Assembly (NCBI GenBank): GCA_020426065.1
Contig: JAGQQT010000129.1
Span: forward strand, 1 to 9,349
Length of the DNA: 9,349 nucleotides
Direction: 5' to 3'
Source: Planctomycetaceae bacterium
GTDB taxonomy: Bacteria; Planctomycetota; Planctomycetia; Planctomycetales; Planctomycetaceae
Of this stretch, positions 7,208 to 9,349 are shown piece by piece. The notes under the pieces are model-generated. The model made no database searches. It saw only the letters and a list, made by a program, of their open reading frames with translations, and was not told the DNA's origin. Within the stretch, counting starts at the first letter, position 1; each line of letters begins with the position of its first letter. Made by a program: the position numbers and the translations under genes.

Positions 7208-7708
7208 TTACTCTTCGTCGAGCCAGTTGAGAATCTGGTCATCCTGCGAATTGCCCTGAGGTCTGGGCTTTGGCTTACGAGACTGAGCGGAAGCGTCGCC
7301 GATGACCTGATCGTTTTGTTCCGAGTTTGTCCTGCGTGACCGTTTTTTTCCAGTCAGGCCTGCCTTTTCCAGCAGACTCTTGCCAAACGGATTGGATTCT
7401 TCCATCGGCGGGGGAGCATCGGCGGTGGGCTCGTAACTGACCTGGTAGACATGTTTGGCAACGGAGAGTTCATCACCAGGCAGGAGGAAACGGCTTTCGT
7501 CCCGTTCACCGTTGATTTTGATTCCGTTTCGGCTGCCCAGGTCCTGAACGTGCCAGTATCCGTTTTTCAGAACCAGCTCACAGTGTTGGGACGAGACGTT
7601 CGGAAAGGGGAGGCAGATGTCACAGGTGGGACGTCTGCCAATGACCAGATGAGTTTTCAGCAGTGGGATATTGTCTCCACCACCGACTGGAACCAATTCT
7701 CCGAACAC
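7208..7708 (-). CDS. Small FHA-domain protein
   Basis: This 166-residue soluble protein has one forkhead-associated domain (about residues 5-92), a phosphothreonine-peptide binding module. The binding residues are all present: GRR at 24-26, SSQH at 39-42 and GSRNG at 58-62. The rest is a low-complexity tail: a Pro/Glu stretch (about 93-107), a basic patch KKRSRR at 121-126, then Gln/Ser/Lys/Pro residues and a final acidic motif, DDQILNWLDEE. The start is GTG 7708; a stop codon lies just upstream in frame and GAGGAAG precedes it. It is immediately followed by rsgA (2 nt gap), so both are probably made from one transcript. FHA proteins read Ser/Thr kinase signals. No kinase gene is in the window, so the partner is unknown. 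Confidence 0.85.
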   Translation of the reverse strand: MFGELVPVGGGDNIPLLKTHLVIGRRPTCDICLPFPNVSSQHCELVLKNGYWHVQDLGSRNGIKINGERDESRFLLPGDELSVAKHVYQVSYEPTADAPPPMEESNPFGKSLLEKAGLTGKKRSRRTNSEQNDQVIGDASAQSRKPKPRPQGNSQDDQILNWLDEE

Positions 7709-7712
7709 GTCA

Positions 7713-7719
7713 CTTCCTC
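7713..7719 (-). promoter_or_regulatory. Ribosome binding site of the FHA gene
   Basis: On the minus strand GAGGAAG lies 4 nt before GTG 7708. It supports the GTG start, and an in-frame TGA directly upstream excludes any longer form. Confidence 0.6.
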
Positions 7720-7748
7720 AGCTACTCGTTGACCCATCTGACGGTTTC

Positions 7749-7776
7749 ATTCTAGTCATCATCGGGTTAAGTGGAA
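7749..7776 (-). promoter_or_regulatory. Tentative promoter for the FHA-rsgA pair
   Basis: On the minus strand TTCCAC (7776-7771) and TAGAAT (7754-7749) are spaced by 16 bp. The -10 box is good (five of six) but the -35 box is poor. The placement, about 40 bp before the start codon, is suitable. The rest of the 143-bp gap after the upstream gene shows only weak stems. Confidence 0.28.
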
Positions 7777-7851
7777 GCGGGAAACAACAAAGCGGGGACG
7801 AATTCGTGAGGACTTGGCAGAAAAGGTCCTGTCCTGCCGCCCTCCCAGAAT

Positions 7852-8349
7852 TCAACGATCACTGTAGGCTTTGGCGCTCCGCAGGGGGGCATCCTGGCTG
7901 GAAAATCCGAAATCGACGGAAATATTACCCCATAAGGATGAAAACGGGTAGGTGACCCGCTTGGCATTGGATGGGAAGGGGATTGGCTTACTGACACCAC
8001 AAATCACTTCCGGAAAGGAAACGTCCAGTTTCACGGAATTCATGCGGGCTCGAGCGGCCCCGGCAATCTGATTCGTCAGTTCCCCCACCACGTCCACCAC
8101 AGTGGCATCAACACCATTCGCTTTGTGTCGCATCAGTAGTTGAGTTGCACGGAGGGCGAAAACCCGGTCCATGCCGAAGGCAATTGTCCCGTCCAGGTCT
8201 CCGTGAACACTGAGAGTCCCGGTCACAAAGTGTTTGGGGGCAAAAGAGTGCACAGCACTGGGAGTTTTGGGGAAGATCTGCAGTTCAAGCACCCGATGGC
8301 AGACCAGAACGGTTGCCTCGATAAATGGTTTGCTGTATTGAAGTTCCAT
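7852..8349 (-). CDS. CheX-type (CheC/CheX/FliY family) protein
   Basis: This 165-residue protein resembles CheX. The N-terminus MELQYSKPFIEATVLV matches the CheX opening helix. The centre holds VVDVVGELTNQIAGAARARM, the helix with the ExxN phosphatase motif (Glu90 and Asn93), followed by FPEVICG (112-118) and a C-terminal beta segment. CheX dimers dephosphorylate CheY-P. The two key residues being present suggests the activity is kept, acting on some response regulator in the cytoplasm. The start is ATG 8349 with AGGAAG at 8357-8352, slightly close. No chemotaxis or flagellar genes are near, so the target may be a non-chemotaxis receiver protein. It is separated from plsY by 301 bp and from the FHA gene by 143 bp, and may be its own transcription unit. 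No clear promoter was found. Confidence 0.75.
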   Translation of the reverse strand: MELQYSKPFIEATVLVCHRVLELQIFPKTPSAVHSFAPKHFVTGTLSVHGDLDGTIAFGMDRVFALRATQLLMRHKANGVDATVVDVVGELTNQIAGAARARMNSVKLDVSFPEVICGVSKPIPFPSNAKRVTYPFSSLWGNISVDFGFSSQDAPLRSAKAYSDR

Positions 8350-8445
8350 TGCTTCCTGGCCTTGAGTACATGCAGATCCGTATTGCCAAAGTTCGTCATT
8401 CCAGAAAACTTAGCTTGGTTTAATCAGCAGGGGCCTTTCAGAATT

Positions 8446-8473
8446 GGGAAGATCAGGTAAACACCTGAAACCC
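8446..8473. terminator. Hairpin in the plsY-cheX gap
   Basis: TCAGGT (8453-8458) and ACCTGA (8463-8468) form a perfect 6-bp stem with a 4-nt loop, and GGG (8446-8448) with CCC (8471-8473) can extend it after a small internal loop. On the minus strand it lies between the two genes and is followed by a weakly U-rich UCUUCCC. It may end the plsY transcript or be a regulator site upstream of cheX. Confidence 0.35.
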
Positions 8474-8544
8474 TGCGCAGCAGACTCACGGGTTCTGGGA
8501 ATGGAAACGAATGGGAGGAAAGGTCGGGTTCTGAGAGTTCTGCA

Positions 8545-8652
8545 GATTACAGGACGAACAACCGGCAGAATCGATACCCCGATCGCCAGGTGAGAACAAC
8601 AGCAATCCCGTTGACAGAATCGATGTGAGGTGCTCAGGACAATCCTGTAATC
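8545..8652. repeat. Inverted repeat pair enclosing two direct repeat pairs
   Basis: GATTACAGGA (8545-8554) is the exact reverse complement of TCCTGTAATC (8643-8652), which overlaps the plsY stop codon. Between them CAGAATCGAT occurs twice (8566-8575 and 8615-8624), each copy preceded by GAACAAC (8556-8562 and 8594-8600) at different spacing. A local CAGGA/TCCTG stem (8635-8639 with 8643-8647) competes with the long-range pairing. This accounts for about a third of the 301-bp gap. No gene or recognised element is visible in the gap. Confidence 0.5.
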
Positions 8653-9334
8653 ACTTTGCTTCGGGCTCTGATTGAGAAGTCTCAGTGGCTTCCGGGGAGT
8701 CCTGAAGAATTTCCTCGTGCTTGTCCTGGGACTTGGAATTCCGGAAAACGTGTTCTTCGCCGCGGAGCAGTCGCCAGAAATTGGATTTGTGGCGATAGAT
8801 GATCAGCCCGGGAATGATCAGGCTGAACAGGCTCATCCAGCGATGTTCTGTGCTCCAGGGGTCTGGCATCAGGAAGTAGAATTCTGCAATCGGAAATGCG
8901 ACTGCCGCCAGCATGGAACTGGGTGAAACCATTCTCCAGATTGCAAAGGTGAGTGCAAAAACTGCAGCGGCAATCAGGGAAGCACTGGTGGCCAGCACAA
9001 ACACCACCCCCAGTCCTGTTGCCACCCCCTTGCCTCCCTGAAACTTGAGATAGCAGGGATAAAGATGCCCCACAATGGCGGCTGCCCCCACAAACAGCGG
9101 GAGTTGTCCGGGGAACATGAATTTTGCAATCAGCGTGGGAATCATCCCTTTGAGGGCATCGAGCAGGAAGACGATGAAAAACCAGCGTAAGCCCATCGCT
9201 CGGCCCACATTGGTGGCTCCAATATTCCCGCTGCCAAATTTCCGGATGTCCATTTTGCCAAACCAGCGGGCAATCAGTAATCCGAAGGGAATTGCCCCAC
9301 TCAGATATCCGACAGCAATCAGCATCCATTCCAC
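8651..9334 (-). CDS. plsY: Acyl-phosphate:glycerol-3-phosphate acyltransferase PlsY
   Basis: This membrane enzyme transfers an acyl group from acyl phosphate to glycerol 3-phosphate, the first step of phospholipid synthesis in most bacteria. All three family motifs are present: GSGNIGATN at 34-42, FQGGKGVAT at 98-106 and YRHKSNFWRLLRGEEH at 180-195. The hydrophobic segments between them fit the usual multi-helix fold. The 227-residue length exceeds the usual 200 because of a polar, Glu/Ser/Lys-rich tail after residue 196. The start used is GTG 9334; ATG 9325 (Met4) is an equally plausible start and gives MLIAVGYLSGAIPFG, a typical PlsY N-terminus. The frame stays open to the window edge, so a longer form cannot be excluded. 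Its promoter lies outside the window. Confidence 0.95.
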   Translation of the reverse strand: MEWMLIAVGYLSGAIPFGLLIARWFGKMDIRKFGSGNIGATNVGRAMGLRWFFIVFLLDALKGMIPTLIAKFMFPGQLPLFVGAAAIVGHLYPCYLKFQGGKGVATGLGVVFVLATSASLIAAAVFALTFAIWRMVSPSSMLAAVAFPIAEFYFLMPDPWSTEHRWMSLFSLIIPGLIIYRHKSNFWRLLRGEEHVFRNSKSQDKHEEILQDSPEATETSQSEPEAK

Positions 9335-9349
9335 GAGATTCAGTCTCCA

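Noticed and set aside
6815..7339. 174-codon open frame on the plus strand, with another of 154 codons at 6492-6956
   Set aside because: Both are antisense to rsgA, which has complete GTPase and zinc motifs. Their translations show no domain.
8367..8390. Possible sigma54 promoter upstream of cheX (TGGCA ... TGCA on the minus strand)
   Set aside because: The GG and GC elements are 12 nt apart instead of the required 10.
8406..8421. Near-palindrome AAACTTAGCTTGGTTT upstream of cheX
   Set aside because: Two of the eight pairs fail as DNA and no second copy is present, so an operator cannot be supported.

Overview
The window looks like a chromosomal housekeeping region of a Gram-negative-type bacterium, most likely a planctomycete. 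This assignment is an inference, made from three things. There is a caa3-type oxidase cluster with two subunit-III-like genes, an HtrA/PDZ protein fused to a hydrolase-like domain, and an RsgA with a long basic N-terminal extension. Base composition is moderate (slightly over half G+C by eye) and even throughout. There are no rRNA or tRNA genes, insertion sequences, CRISPR arrays or phage genes. Four of the eleven genes start with GTG.

Plus strand, 1-6049. The window opens inside the last codons of a cytochrome c oxidase subunit III gene. A small oxidase subunit IV follows, then a second, shorter subunit-III-family protein. Next is a secreted HtrA-like protein that has lost all three protease catalytic residues. 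It carries two PDZ domains and ends in a hydrolase-like domain that also lacks a nucleophile. Then come uppP (undecaprenyl-diphosphatase) behind a candidate promoter, frr (ribosome recycling factor) ending at a clear hairpin terminator, and an FtsQ/DivIB-like membrane protein.

Minus strand, 9334-6078. plsY (acyl-phosphate glycerol-3-phosphate acyltransferase) is followed after a 301-bp gap by a stand-alone CheX-type protein, then a short FHA-domain protein, then rsgA. The last two are separated by 2 nt. The two strands converge at 6050-6077 with a 28-bp gap.

Functionally, the window combines respiration (oxidase subunits), envelope biogenesis (uppP, plsY, FtsQ-like), ribosome function (frr, rsgA) and signalling (CheX-like, FHA). 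I found no obviously new multi-gene defence or mobile system. The best leads are the doubly degenerate HtrA-like protein, the tight FHA-RsgA pair, the FtsQ-like gene outside a recognisable division cluster, and an organised set of inverted and direct repeats in the plsY-cheX gap.
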